A stretch of 64,000 nucleotides of DNA from Cheiracanthium punctorium (Eukaryota > Arthropoda > Arachnida > Araneae > Cheiracanthiidae). A model generated the notes under the pieces. That model had not been told where the DNA came from and did not search any database. It saw nothing but the letters and a program-made list of their open reading frames with translations. The position numbers and the translations under genes are program-made. Each line of letters opens with the position of its first letter. Within the stretch, counting starts at the first letter, position 1. The stretch is taken from assembly GCA_038373885.1 (NCBI GenBank), contig JAWZYV010017493.1, positions 372,001 through 436,000 of the forward strand, written 5' to 3'. Positions 35,100 through 45,339 of this stretch are shown in pieces.

Positions 35100-38030
35100 A
35101 GATTATCACACACTTCGTGAACATTTGGGATTGATTATGTTTATATTGACATCGTATTCAAACAAATGTTTGTTTAAAAATTTTTTAAGTTACCTCACTT
35201 TATTGTGAAATAAATAATGTTTTAGGGTAGCTGTAATTTGCCTTACGGTCTCTGAAAATAGTGTTATTGGCTTTCTCCGACAGTTTAGCGTGATATTCGC
35301 ATAGATATCGGAAATTTGTTTCAGTTATGCTTGATGAATTTAATGTAATAAATTTGATGATTAAAATAAAATAAAAATTTTTAATGCTTTCAGGAAGTTT
35401 GCTGTGAGCAAGATTCAGAGCAATAAAAAAATATGCTAATAATTGAAATTATTTTTAAAAAATTATTCATACACAATTCTTTGAAATTTTGTAAAATTTA
35501 CTGTTGATTACAAAAAGTTCTGAATAAAATATATATTAAACTAGATTTGATTTATAAATCTTATACTTAATTTGGGTTGCTGCAAACTGTAATTTGGGTT
35601 GTTCAAAAAGCACAAATCTTTTTTGAAAGGTAAAAGAAAAAGGATTTTTTGTTTTGTTTTTCTTTTTTACACCTTTAAAAGAATCATATTTAAGGTGCAT
35701 GAATTAGTGCCCTTAGCTCAATAATTGCAGTAATATGGGAGTTAGTTTGATTGATATGTTCATTTGACAATAATAAGAAAGCATGTGAGTGTGTAAATGC
35801 ATTGACTTTGTTGTGTTTCTGCTAAATGTTTTCAATTTAAATTAATTTTGAACATTGTTCTGCTGTGTTATGGTAAACTTACACGAGGGATATCTGCCTC
35901 AACTGGAGGACTTTTTAAGGGTAAACTGTTTCCTATTGCTGAAAATATTTTCAAATGGGTCATATTGGAATTTTATTGAACTTTTTTTGAAATAGCAGTT
36001 GCCCCCCCCCCTCCTGCTCCTAGTTAGTTATGCTATGATAATATTTAATCTTTAGCTTATGTAGATTTTATACTTGATATTAATGATCCAAACTAATGTG
36101 GACACAATAATATACTATGTAAGGGCGTATATATGCATCTAAATAGGATTAATATAAAATACTTAAAATGATAATTTTTTACAATCTAATTCAAATCTTT
36201 TTTCAAAAAATAATGAATTTTATATTTTGCTATTATATATGGGCATGCATCTAGGGGAGGTCAAATGGGGCACATGCCCCCCCAGCCATGCCTTATTTGC
36301 CGAAAATTAAGGTTTGTACTGTGTGAACTAAACTTTAGTTGTGGCACTGATTATATGTATGTTTGTTTTTATGTGATTAGCTTACTTTAAAAAAACACGA
36401 AATTGAAAGTCTTTATTTTCTTTGGGAGTGTTTCTTTTCACTTATGTTGAAATGGATTCTCACTGGGTCTTTTTGTTTATAGGTCAACTCTTAAAAGTTG
36501 ATTTTTTATTTAAAAAAATACCAGGCCCCTTGCAAAATGTATTGCATAAAAAGTAATTGCTTATCATTAAAACACTTTAGTATGGTGCAATAGTTTAAAA
36601 CAACCAGTTACAATGAAAATTGTATGAGTGGTGCAGATTTTTAGCCTATCTATGTAATTTTAAAAGGTCCTCTAGACCACACAAACCTCTATAAGCGACC
36701 AGTCCCAGTTCCCTGGCCAAAAAATTTTCTTGCTTTTTTTTTGGGGGGGGGGATAAAGTAAACAAATGCCATATTGAACTGGCTTTCAAAACCAGTCACT
36801 CCTCTGCAAATTGACAGCTAAGTACACATACAAATCTTGTAGGTTAGAAAAGAGACGTGTGCAAAATGAGTGATCTTATTTTTTTATCAGTGCGTTGATG
36901 TGATCGAGCCACAGAAAAAAGGAATTTCAGAGAGGAAGTTAGCTTGTCACATTGTGGGAAACTCAAATCGCAAATAGATTTTATTATGACAAATTCAGAA
37001 TGTATGAAGAATATCGGGATAAATGCTCTTGGGTCAGATGTAAGAAATAAAGTAAAGAGAGCAGAGCAATACTCCCAGAAAGGAAAAAAGAATCCAAAAC
37101 TCCTAAATTGAAACAATCCAAAATTCCTAAACATTTTATTAAATTTTAAATTTGAAAAAAAAAAGTTGTATAATTACTTATGCATTAGTATACAGTTTCA
37201 TAAATAACAAAACAAGCAATATTTTAAGGTGCTTTTCACCACTATCAGTATCAAATGTTTATACTTCTTTGAGCGACATCTCTTAATGACAGATTTTTCG
37301 AGGAACAGTGGGTCCTTGCTCCTCAGAAGTTTCATTGTATATATATATATATTAACTATATTGTATATATATAAGTTTATATTGATCTCTCTCACTTTTG
37401 TACAGTTTAGTTGAAGTATCTTCTGTTAAAAATTTAACCTGTGTTCAAAGATAAAGTCAAGCTATTGTAAAAAAAATGTGTCAGTTTTTTGTTTTGATTC
37501 AGAGATTCTTAATATTTGCTGCAAACAACTTGAGTATATTATCAATAAAAGGAAGCATCTTTCTGTGGAAATGCATATATATGGGGAGATGTTGGTATAA
37601 TGGTAAATATAAAAGCGCTCAAGCAAAACCCTCTTACAATGCTCTTTTCAAACTGAGGCCTCTTATCTAGGGCCATAACTATCAATTAGGCATTAGGAGT
37701 ATTACTTTGGGGCTCAAGTATGAGAGGGCAGTGGTGTAGGAAAAGGGGGCTTAGGGGGCTGTAGCCCCCTTTTCCTATGCCAGACCCTAGTAGTAAAAGA
37801 GAAAATTATCTCAAATCATCATATGATGTCTTTTTTAGTTTGAATTGATGCAAACATGCTGAGCCCCCTAGAGGTGTAGCTAAGGTTTTCAGCACCTGGG
37901 GACAACTGGAAATTCTGTGTCCCCTCCTATTTGCTAAAATGTAATGGGGAAGGTTTAATATACAATCAGGAGCCCCTTGGGTACTGTGTCCTGGAACACA
38001 TGTCCCTCCTTGCTCCCCTCCAGCTACGCT
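35100..38030. other. MULE interior without coding signal
   Basis: About 3 kb on the side where the transposase core would be expected. I see only short frames, a C run near 36001, a G run near 36742, an (TA)n near 37340, and G/C-rich pieces at 36240 and 37735-37790 that resemble decayed hAT-type MITE ends. A fragment near 35868-35925 resembles the SINE tail at 58245. No DDE motif was found. Confidence 0.5.
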
Positions 38031-38042
38031 ACTGGCATGGGC

Positions 38043-38214
38043 AGGGGCGTAGCCAGAAATTTTTCATGGGGGGGGGGTTATGACTACTGCAACTCATATA
38101 TATGTATACGTGTGTGTGATAATGTAGTGAAGAATATACATTTTGTATGGTAAAAAATTCCTCATGGGGGGGGGGTTATGACCCCCCTAACCCCCCCCTT
38201 GGCTACGCCTCTGG
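38043..38214 (+). mobile_element. MITE with GGCGTAGCCA ends (second copy)
   Basis: It has the same design as 12652-12834: CAGGGGCGTAGCCAGAAAT at the left, TTGGCTACGCCTCTG at the right, a nine-to-ten-G run inside each left repeat and C runs at the right, and the shared middle GAATATACATTTTGTATGG. A related palindromic G/C block lies at 37735-37775. Confidence 0.6.
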
Positions 38215-38737
38215 GGCAGTGTTTTCCCTTGCTTTTTCGCTCTTTCCAACATAGTAACCATACGTTGAAGTAGTCTTTGCCCCCCCCCTAGGAAATATTC
38301 TGCTGGTGCCGATGACTAGAGAACCTCCCCATACTTATTAAATTGCTATGCTCCTGAGAGGAGGGAGCATGATGAAGAAAAAATGTTCCATAACTGAAAG
38401 TACAGAAAAAATGAATGTTCTGACACTTTCAAATACTACAGTGAAATTCTAAATCAGACTAACACATGGATAATCATGCACTTGACCAGTGGCGCACCCA
38501 GGATTTTAGTTTCGTGAGGGCTGCAGATACAAATATTGATGAACTCAGTTATAGTGGCCTCGATTATAGTAACTCTCTTATGACATCAAAATATTTTGCA
38601 CCACTTGCCCATAGAACACAAGGCCACTATCAACATAATTAGTTATAAAGCCATAAATACTGATTTTTTCATTGACGTTGTAATAGGGTTTAGCTGTACT
38701 TTATACACAAACTGTAACTATTTATTTAAAAACCAAC

Positions 38738-38954
38738 ACCCTTTTTGGCATCATCTGTCGCTGAAGAAAAGGAGAATGCGTGTTTGTTGTCCGGGTCATC
38801 AATATAGGAAGAGCATGTGGCAGAAGTCGGTTTAGAACATGAGAATATGGGTGATAGAATGAGGCACAATCCAGCCAGGCCAAAGGGTACCCCTTTGACT
38901 GACCCTCCATTGCCGGGTATTGTGTGCCCAGAAGTGATCTCATGCCGCCACATT
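38738..38954 (-). repeat. tRNA-derived SINE, family 3, inverted copy inside the MULE
   Basis: On the minus strand it begins TGTGGCGGCATGAGATC and keeps the A-box region; the B box is degraded. ACCAAC occurs just outside both ends (38732-38737, 38955-38960), a likely target duplication. Its junction coincides with the end of the zinc-finger gene's open frame. Confidence 0.65.
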
Positions 38955-39444
38955 ACCAACCATTTTTTATATAAAAGTAGTGGTATTTTAACCCGTAAGC
39001 AGGCATGCTGAGGTAAATCTCACCCCCAGCGAGATTTATTGAAACTCTTATTTCATCAAGAATGGTATCAAATGGTATCTTTGATGCTATTTTAGTAGCC
39101 AGGGATTTCCTTTCATCTTCTGTGAGATTAAGATGCCCCAAGTCAATTTCATGCCCTACATGAGTACTCTGAACATTAACAATACATTCCCCTGTTTCTG
39201 ATTCTCTTACTTTTATTGAGGCTGGACAGAATGCATTAATTTTTTTACTCCCAATCATTTTTAAATGCCTTATCCCTGTACTTTTTGATTCAAAACAACC
39301 AGATCGGTGGCATGTATAGTAATAATATTTAATGTTTTCATTTTCTGCCCATTTTTTGACACCTTTATTAATAAATTGGGATTTTGTTTCCTTTTCAAAA
39401 TCATTTTTCCATGTTTGAAAACTGGAAAATGTTTCAAAATTCAT
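38953..39444 (-). pseudogene. MULE protein, second segment: Cys/His zinc-binding domain, truncated
   Basis: The 163-residue frame continues the finger protein after a shift in a poly-A run. It starts FETFSSFQTWKNDF and then has YYYYTCHRSGCF, a KKINAFCPASIKV stretch, and STHVGH: a C...C...HxxH layout of the FLYWCH/WRKY-GCM1 type that often precedes the MULE catalytic domain. It goes on into LTEDERKSLATKIASKIPF and DEIR, which in relatives leads to the transposase core. Here it ends after about 25 more residues with a stop at the border of an inverted SINE. No catalytic acidic residues remain. Domain naming rests on pattern recognition only. Confidence 0.65.
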
Positions 39445-40238
39445 TTCTTTTTTTTTTCTATTTTTATGTCATGGGCTTCATCAAAATGATTCATTATGTC
39501 TCTCCTGCTAAACATTTCCTTGCATATTGGGCATCTGTTGTTATTAAGTGATAAATCTTGGGTCATGTGTAAGGAGGTACCGGGATGGTTTCTATTAATA
39601 TGCCGTGTTACATTACATTTAGATGTAAAATATTTATCACACATCGGGCATTTAAAAGGTGTTTCTGATTGTACGGGCTTCTGTTCTTTATTTAATAACA
39701 GATCGATAGAGGTACCAGGGTGGCTTTTATTTATGTGTCTTATTAAATTAAATTTTGAGGCAAAATACTTTTCACAGACAGGGCATTTATAAGGTGTCTC
39801 TTTATTTACATTGGGCGTGTTAGTAACAGAAAATGAGGGCAAGTTGTTTTTATGTACAGTCCTGAGGTGACGCAAAACATGCATTTTTTGAGAAAAACAT
39901 TTGCTACACTCATTGCAGGTGAACTGCTTATTATAAGAAGCTGTATTATCATCACTCGAGGAATGTGAATCTTCCTCTTGAGGAACACCAGAACCAGAAA
40001 CACTTCGATTATCACGTGTTCCTAAAATTGATCTCTCAGGATCTGGCCCTAAACAGGGCCTTTTGCTGCTTTCTGCAGCAGGTGAGTATAAAATAGATCC
40101 TTCAGGATCTGGTCCTGAAAAGGACCTTTTCTGTGGCCCTGAAAAGGGCCTTTTGCTGCTTTGAAAAGGCTCACTCTCTGAATCCGACATCGGGAATAGA
40201 GCAACGAGGTGGAAGAAACAAGTAACAACAGCTAGCAA
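39441..40238 (-). CDS. MULE-encoded C2H2 zinc-finger protein (N-terminal segment)
   Basis: The 265-codon frame runs on the minus strand toward the MULE interior. The more likely start is the second Met (40190, MSDSESEP), because the first 16 residues look like translated leader. Residues 24-75 contain an imperfect repeat (SSKRPFSGP / SSKRPCLGP, with PDPEGSIL / PDPERSIL), followed by an acidic-serine stretch. Four C2H2 fingers follow at about 106-129 (FTCNEC), 150-173 (YKCPVC), 195-218 (FKCPMC) and 235-256 (RCPIC). The frame then ends in KKKK at a run of ten A. One extra A would join it to the next segment, so this is a homopolymer frameshift or an assembly error. Role: probably DNA binding to transposon ends; inferred. 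Gene starts about 150 bp inside the right TIR, which may hold its promoter. Confidence 0.75.
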   Translation of the reverse strand: MLAVVTCFFHLVALFPMSDSESEPFQSSKRPFSGPQKRSFSGPDPEGSILYSPAAESSKRPCLGPDPERSILGTRDNRSVSGSGVPQEEDSHSSSDDNTASYNKQFTCNECSKCFSQKMHVLRHLRTVHKNNLPSFSVTNTPNVNKETPYKCPVCEKYFASKFNLIRHINKSHPGTSIDLLLNKEQKPVQSETPFKCPMCDKYFTSKCNVTRHINRNHPGTSLHMTQDLSLNNNRCPICKEMFSRRDIMNHFDEAHDIKIEKKKK

Positions 40239-40265
40239 AGCGAAATGCAGAATGAGCGAGAAGCC

Positions 40266-40386
40266 GAGAAGTTTCTCTCACCCTCTTCTGTTCCACCCCC
40301 ACCTTTGACATCATGCGCGACACAGAATGCGCACTGGGAAGGAAAGCGATGAGAAGCAGGATTGTTCCTACTATCTAGACGCTTGT
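40266..40386 (-). repeat. MULE right terminal inverted repeat
   Basis: Reverse complement of 34977-35097, identical over the outer 89 bases. Confidence 0.9.
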
Positions 40387-40673
40387 GAACGAGATCACCT
40401 CCGCGCACACAACACCCGGCAATTGAAGGCCGGTCGAATAGGTACCTTTTGGCCGAGCCGGATTGCGCCTCATTCTACCATCCATAAGTCCCTGTGTTCA
40501 AACCCAGCTCTCGCCCTCGCTCTCCCTTCAGATGCAAATAATGTCGGTAAAAAAGAAGAAGAAAAAAGAGCGACCTCTCCACAGCTTGGTTGGCAGAAAA
40601 CGAGACTGCGGGTTGAAAAGCTAAAGATTTGAATTTCGACGCAGGAGTTTTCAGCAAGATACGGAAAGTCCTT

Positions 40674-41136
40674 TTAGCCATGTAATGCGCAGTGTCCTCG
40701 CCGTGAAGACACCGCGTTTTGACTGTTGACTGTTCTCAGTCTGACGTTTTGACTGTTTTCAGTCACGAAGAATAAATTTGATTTCTATAAAAATACTTGA
40801 GTGACATAGTTACACGAGTAAATAGTCAGGATTATTTTGAGCAGCACTGCAACTGCTGAAAAATGGAGAATACGATGGAAATACGTTTGATATAGAAGAA
40901 CAACTGGATACTGTTGTTCTTCTATATCAAAAGTATGACTGTGCTGTGCTTATCAAACGTATCTGCTATCAAAGTATCAAACGTAGACAAGCCATCTGTG
41001 TCAAAAAATTGATCTCCAGATCTGTGGCACGTGATTAACGATTCGATCGACTGCCATCTTGCTGGTAGTTAAATCGAGCGATGGCAGCGGCTGCCCTTTT
41101 TCAGCATTGGGAATTGATTGCTCTTCAAAGGGTTAA
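40674..41136 (+). mobile_element. TTAA foldback element, copy C
   Basis: The right end is canonical (TTCAAAGGG then TTAA, 41133-41136). The left end is decayed (TTAG, then GCCATGTAATGCGCAG). The unique left arm matches copies A and B (GACGTTTTGACTG, CACGAAGAATAAATTTG). The inner hairpin has changed: an insertion carries its own 19-bp perfect stem (40886-40904 with 40913-40931), and one palindrome arm of the usual core is largely lost. Confidence 0.7.
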
Positions 41137-41290
41137 TCCATGGTTTTTCCATTCTATTATTTTCGTTAATATGCAAATCTGCATCGTTCTGTAGTATTCC
41201 AATTCTTGATTGTTCCGAATGTGTATATAAGAGCTGAGTCTCATCAATCTGGGCAGTCTTTTCAGCTTTGTGATGTTTCGTTAGTTAATA

Positions 41291-41461
41291 CAGTCAGCTC
41301 CGGATATAGTGAACTTTCAGCTATAGTGAACGCAAACCATTAGCCCTGATTCACATACGGTATCTCTGTTCACCACGGGGACACTTCGGTTTTAGCGAAC
41401 TTCGGATATAGTGGGCGGAATTCGATGGTTGCCAGGGGTTTACTGTAACCGGAGTTGACTG
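41291..41461. mobile_element. pogo/Tigger-type MITE, 171 bp
   Basis: The left end CAGTCAGCTCCGGATATAG and the inverted right end CAGTCAACTCCGGTTACAG match. TA precedes the left end, and the right flank is TG (one change). Inner repeats GGATATAGTG occur twice. No coding capacity. Confidence 0.7.
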
Positions 41462-41884
41462 TGGTTAGTTCAGTTAATGGCTGTAGTTAATTCCATCTGC
41501 GCGACCACATGACCAATGTTTTGGTCAGTAGCGGTGGACATGAACTGGATCAATACAGGTTCGTCACAGTCGTTTTATTCAAATAACAAGTTTTTAATAG
41601 TCTATGTTGGCACAAATTACTGGTACTGAATGGCGGGCTGTGTAATGCCTACGCTCAAAAAAAATTCCATTCAATGTTGAACCATTTGTCGGAGCCATAA
41701 AAGCAATCGTATCAACAATTAGATCATTTGATTTAGCAAAACTACTGTAAATGATGAAATTCCATTCAAGGTTCAACATTTTACTTTCACATGGCAGTTT
41801 TTTATCTGTTTGTTTTTCCCGATTACAGGCAAAGCTGAAAAAGTATTTTCATGAGCTTCTGGACAGTAACCCTTCTGTCTGAAG

Positions 41885-42606
41885 CAGGGATGGTCAAACT
41901 ACGGCCCGCGGGCCAAATCCGGCCCGCCGGAAGGTTTTATCCGGCCCGCGGATGGAATTTTAATTTGCCGGTCCGACGGAAATTGAAAGAATATTATATA
42001 TTTATATATTATATAGCCATATTAAGAATTATGAAGATGGCTTGAAAAAAGTGCATTTTGAGTTCGAACGCAGATTTGAAAGAGTTCAGTGCCATTCAAA
42101 CAGAATTGGACATTTTTACCATGCCTTTCAACGTAAATTGTGAAGCAGTGAGATCCGATTTGCAGCTCGAATTAATTGAATTGCAATCTAACAATCATCT
42201 CAAGCAGTTGTTTCTAAATATGCCAAAATTAGAGTTTAACAAATCGTTATCAAAAGTAAGTTTCCCAAATTTAATATCTCACGCCCAGAAAATCAGTGCT
42301 ATGTTTGCTTCATCTTATATATGTGAACAAGTGTTTTCAACTATGAACCTTAGAGAGAATTCTTTCAGACGTAGACTGACAGATGAGCGAGCATTTAGCC
42401 TCGTTCCTTAGAATCAGTGCATCTCACTTCGAACTTCAATTTAAGGAACTTTTAAAAATGACATCGCAATTTCATTCATCTCATTAACATATTTAAATTG
42501 TAATACTTGTATATTGTTTTCAAAATTTTAGAAAAATTTATCTTGGCCCGCCAAACTTTTTTTTTTCGATTTTTGGCCCGCGACCGAAAAAGTTTGCCCA
42601 TCCCTG
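41885..42606 (+). mobile_element. hAT deletion derivative, 722 bp
   Basis: It starts CAGGGATGGTCAAACTACGG and ends AGTTTGCCCATCCCTG. The 8-bp flanks are GTCTGAAG (41877-41884) and GTCTAAAG (42607-42614), one mismatch. GGCCCGC-rich stretches lie inside both ends. It retains only the C-terminal part of a transposase. Confidence 0.85.
42058..42411 (+). pseudogene. hAT transposase C-terminal (dimerisation) fragment
   Basis: About 115 residues are open without an ATG at the true start. The text LQLELIELQSNN, FPNLISHAQKISAMF, YICEQVFSTMNL and RRRLTDERAF follows the C-terminal region of Charlie/Zaphod-like hAT transposases, which includes the hATC dimerisation domain around CEQVFS. The N-terminal zinc finger and the DDE core are missing, so the element depends on another source. 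The frame itself is intact to its stop. Confidence 0.8.
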
Positions 42607-42726
42607 GTCTAAAGGATAACGTACGGAGTGTTCATGGCATTCCCGAGTTATATTACCACCTACACATGGAAGCACCTGCTTTCAGTCCTTCCTTGAGTAA
42701 TTTGCCAGTCCGTTATTCCCACTGGT

Positions 42727-42845
42727 CTGTAAATGCGTTCTTTGCTCAAGGATTTGACCGACCACCCTACTCACCCAAACTAGACCCGCCTGATTTCTTT
42801 TTATTTCCAAAGGTCAAATCGGATTTTATAGCCGTAGTACAGATC
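42727..42845 (+). pseudogene. mariner transposase fragment
   Basis: A short in-frame segment reads RPPYSPKLDPPDFFLFPKVK, close to the HPPYSPDLAPCDFFLFPKLK region that holds the last catalytic Asp of mariner (DD34D) transposases; here the first Asp of that motif is Lys. Nothing convincing remains before or after it. It lies about 120 bp from the hAT element and no terminal repeats were found. Confidence 0.7.
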
Positions 42846-42899
42846 CTGCGGAAGACACAGATACGAGGGGAGAATTTTTGAGCTAGATTTTATCAAATG

Positions 42900-45128
42900 G
42901 GGTGTCCATCAATAACAATAATTTAGGTTATTCTTTTTTTTTTTTTTTTTTTCGAGCGATCTCAGAGAAAGGATTAGTCATGTTTCCTTCGGAAACGCTT
43001 CCCGATGCCACATTGCATTGCTCAATGTAGAAGGTGAGAAAACTGCACTTCAGCCCTTAAGGGAACAAGATTAGGCAATTTGGAAGTGATGAAAGCAAAA
43101 ACGACGGAGGTTCTCAACATGCTTACAGGCGCAAACTTCCAACTTTGACCAAAGTAAAATTCGTATGGACCGTTTTAGGGACTGTCAAGAAGAATAGATT
43201 GAAAGCGATAAACATTCTAATATAGTTGGGGATCAGTAAAATGTTAACACTAGTTATTGCCACACCCCGTATTCCAAATTTAGGATGATTTGGAACTTCA
43301 AAAACTCAATCTTAATTGCAGAAGGAATTTTTGATTGCAAATTGAATTGAATTCTTAAGTTCGTAGATATAAAATGAATGTTGAAACTAAATTTGAGGCG
43401 ATTTATACTTCTTGTATATAAAATAAATAATGTAAATATTTGAAGTACTGTTTTTTGACTGAACAATCTCTATGAAGAACAGGTAAATTCTGTTTAGAAG
43501 AAATTATTCCGAACCGTCATTCGATGACGCTTAGTTGTTATTTGGAATCTTTAATAAATGCAGTTTACCTGAATTCGAAAAGTTTCAATTTCATAGCATT
43601 TATGTAAATATCTAAATATCTAAGGCTCATGATATCCGTCTGGCATCGTGTTACTTTGACCTAGGGGGCTTGTTATAAACATAGGAAACTTTGGGTTCAG
43701 AAGATGAGAAGAAATTGACATGAAGCCCCCCAAGTCAAAAGTTTCATAAAAGGTACCTCAGGAACTATGTAGTCTAAGGACTACTATTAGGTTTAATCCG
43801 GCTCTGTGTATAAAGTCAATAATACTGTACATTTTTATTTAAAACAAATAAATAATTAAAGCTATTTAAAATTACTTTTATTTTTATGGACTGATTATTA
43901 ACAAGCTATATTTGAAAAAAATATTAATTATAGATAAATTGTCTAATCAATTATCAAGGTACATTCACTTCATAACTTCAGATTTTCTCATTTTCAATAG
44001 TATTTCCTTAAAAGCAAAATCATGAAGTTCCTTAGCTGAAACATGAGTCAAATTAATTTTACATTTTATCATTATGAATCATACGCAAAGGCAGGTTTTC
44101 TTCGCTTTCCTTTAAAAGATTCCTCCACGATTATTCACTATCAACTCTCATTTTTATTATTATTCGAAACCATCAACACGCTTTGAAACTGCCCATAAAG
44201 TGTTCTTTGACATGTCAAAATCCCCGCGGTATCCTCAGATCTACTTGCCCAGCCAACCGTGTCAACAGTTATAGATCATGTGTTGCCATTTCCTCAGCCG
44301 GGATGCTCAATAACTTTCGAAATACCCTCTCTGGACGTGATTGGTCGCTGTGTACGATGGGAGTTGAGTAGGCGCTGTACCGTGAAACAAGACACAGAAC
44401 TCAGAGAGTTAATAAAAATTGCCGGCAATAACAAAAGACAAAAAAATCTGTGATATGACATGAAGAAGAGTTGGATGAATTGCTAGCTGAAAGGGACTTA
44501 GTTAAGAATACGGCTGCTATACGCATCTCGCAGGATTATACACACATACATAATGAAGGATTGGGAAATAGCTGAGTCGTACTTTTTACCAAGAATTTTG
44601 TGTTTGAGGACAAGAAGAAACACGCTTCCTGTTAAACTCCCTAAGGTAAGACAGTTTTTTTATAGTAACCTTTAAAAAAAGATAAAGGAATACAGTTTTC
44701 ATTTTAAAGAAAAGAAATGCAGTGTCAAATTTCTACCATATTTTAAGAATAACAATAAAAATTGTTATTCTTATGAAATTTTATATTAATCAAAATTTTC
44801 ATTTTGTAGAAAATAAATTTTTACAAAGTACACTTTTAATTAAAAATCACGCTTATAATTTAAAAAAAGAACATATTACTCAATATGTTGAATATGAGCA
44901 GACTTTATTCATATTTTAAGCTCAAAGTAAAGTAAGTTTTCAGAATATTTATGAAATACTACATTTAATCTAATTTATATAGGACACATATAACCTGTAT
45001 AAGAACGGAATGCATTGTAGTATTTTGTTTTATTAACCAGTTTCAAAATGAGGCGTGCTAAACATATGAAGCTTTTCTTTCTCTCTGCACATACATGTGT
45101 GTGTGTCTGCATATATATATATATACAC
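42900..45128. other. AT-rich DNA, no gene seen
   Basis: A 19-T run at 42934-42952. The region 44180-44560 is slightly GC-richer but has no recognisable protein. Confidence 0.45.
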
Positions 45129-45339
45129 TAGCGGCTACCCGCGACTTCGTCCGCGTCGGCTTTAGAATTAGGTCCCGAGAGAAACGAAGCATGTGTGAAT
45201 AACAAATAGTTTGCGACTAAAGAAACTGCATTGAAATATTATTTGCTTTTTACATATTTTAAATGAAGTATAATGCATGGTAGTATACTTAATTTAAAAT
45301 AACAGAGTATGTAAAATTACTAAATTTAGATTTTTTTTC

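Larger units (their letters stand above)
34977..40386 (-). mobile_element. Mutator-like element (MULE), 5,410 bp
   Basis: The ends are long inverted repeats beginning ACAAGCGTCTAGATAG. I find the outer 89 bp identical, and similarity continues to about 120 bp. The 9-bp direct repeat GAACGAGAT flanks it exactly (34968-34976 and 40387-40395). Long TIRs plus a 9-bp duplication are typical of Mutator/MULE transposons. The minus strand near the right end encodes the zinc-finger protein described below. The MULE catalytic domain is not visible, so the copy is probably non-autonomous. Identical ends argue for recent insertion. Confidence 0.75.
34961..40530 (+). repeat. tRNA-derived SINE, family 3, second unit split by Mutator-like element
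   Basis: The first 16 bases (34961-34976) and the remainder (40387-40530) join into a normal family 3 SINE when the 5.4-kb insert and one copy of GAACGAGAT are removed. The right part keeps an A box (about 40450) and a B box with one change (TGTTCAAACCC). Confidence 0.75.

Noticed and set aside
37198..37414. Tyr/Ile-rich small proteins on both strands
   Set aside because: Produced by the TA-rich simple sequence near 37340.
39496..39792. Plus-strand frame opposite the C2H2 fingers
   Set aside because: Shadow of the finger gene; its repeats mirror the finger periodicity.
44183..44453. Overlapping frames in a slightly GC-richer stretch
   Set aside because: No domain, no splice signals I trust, and frames overlap in different phases without a favoured one.
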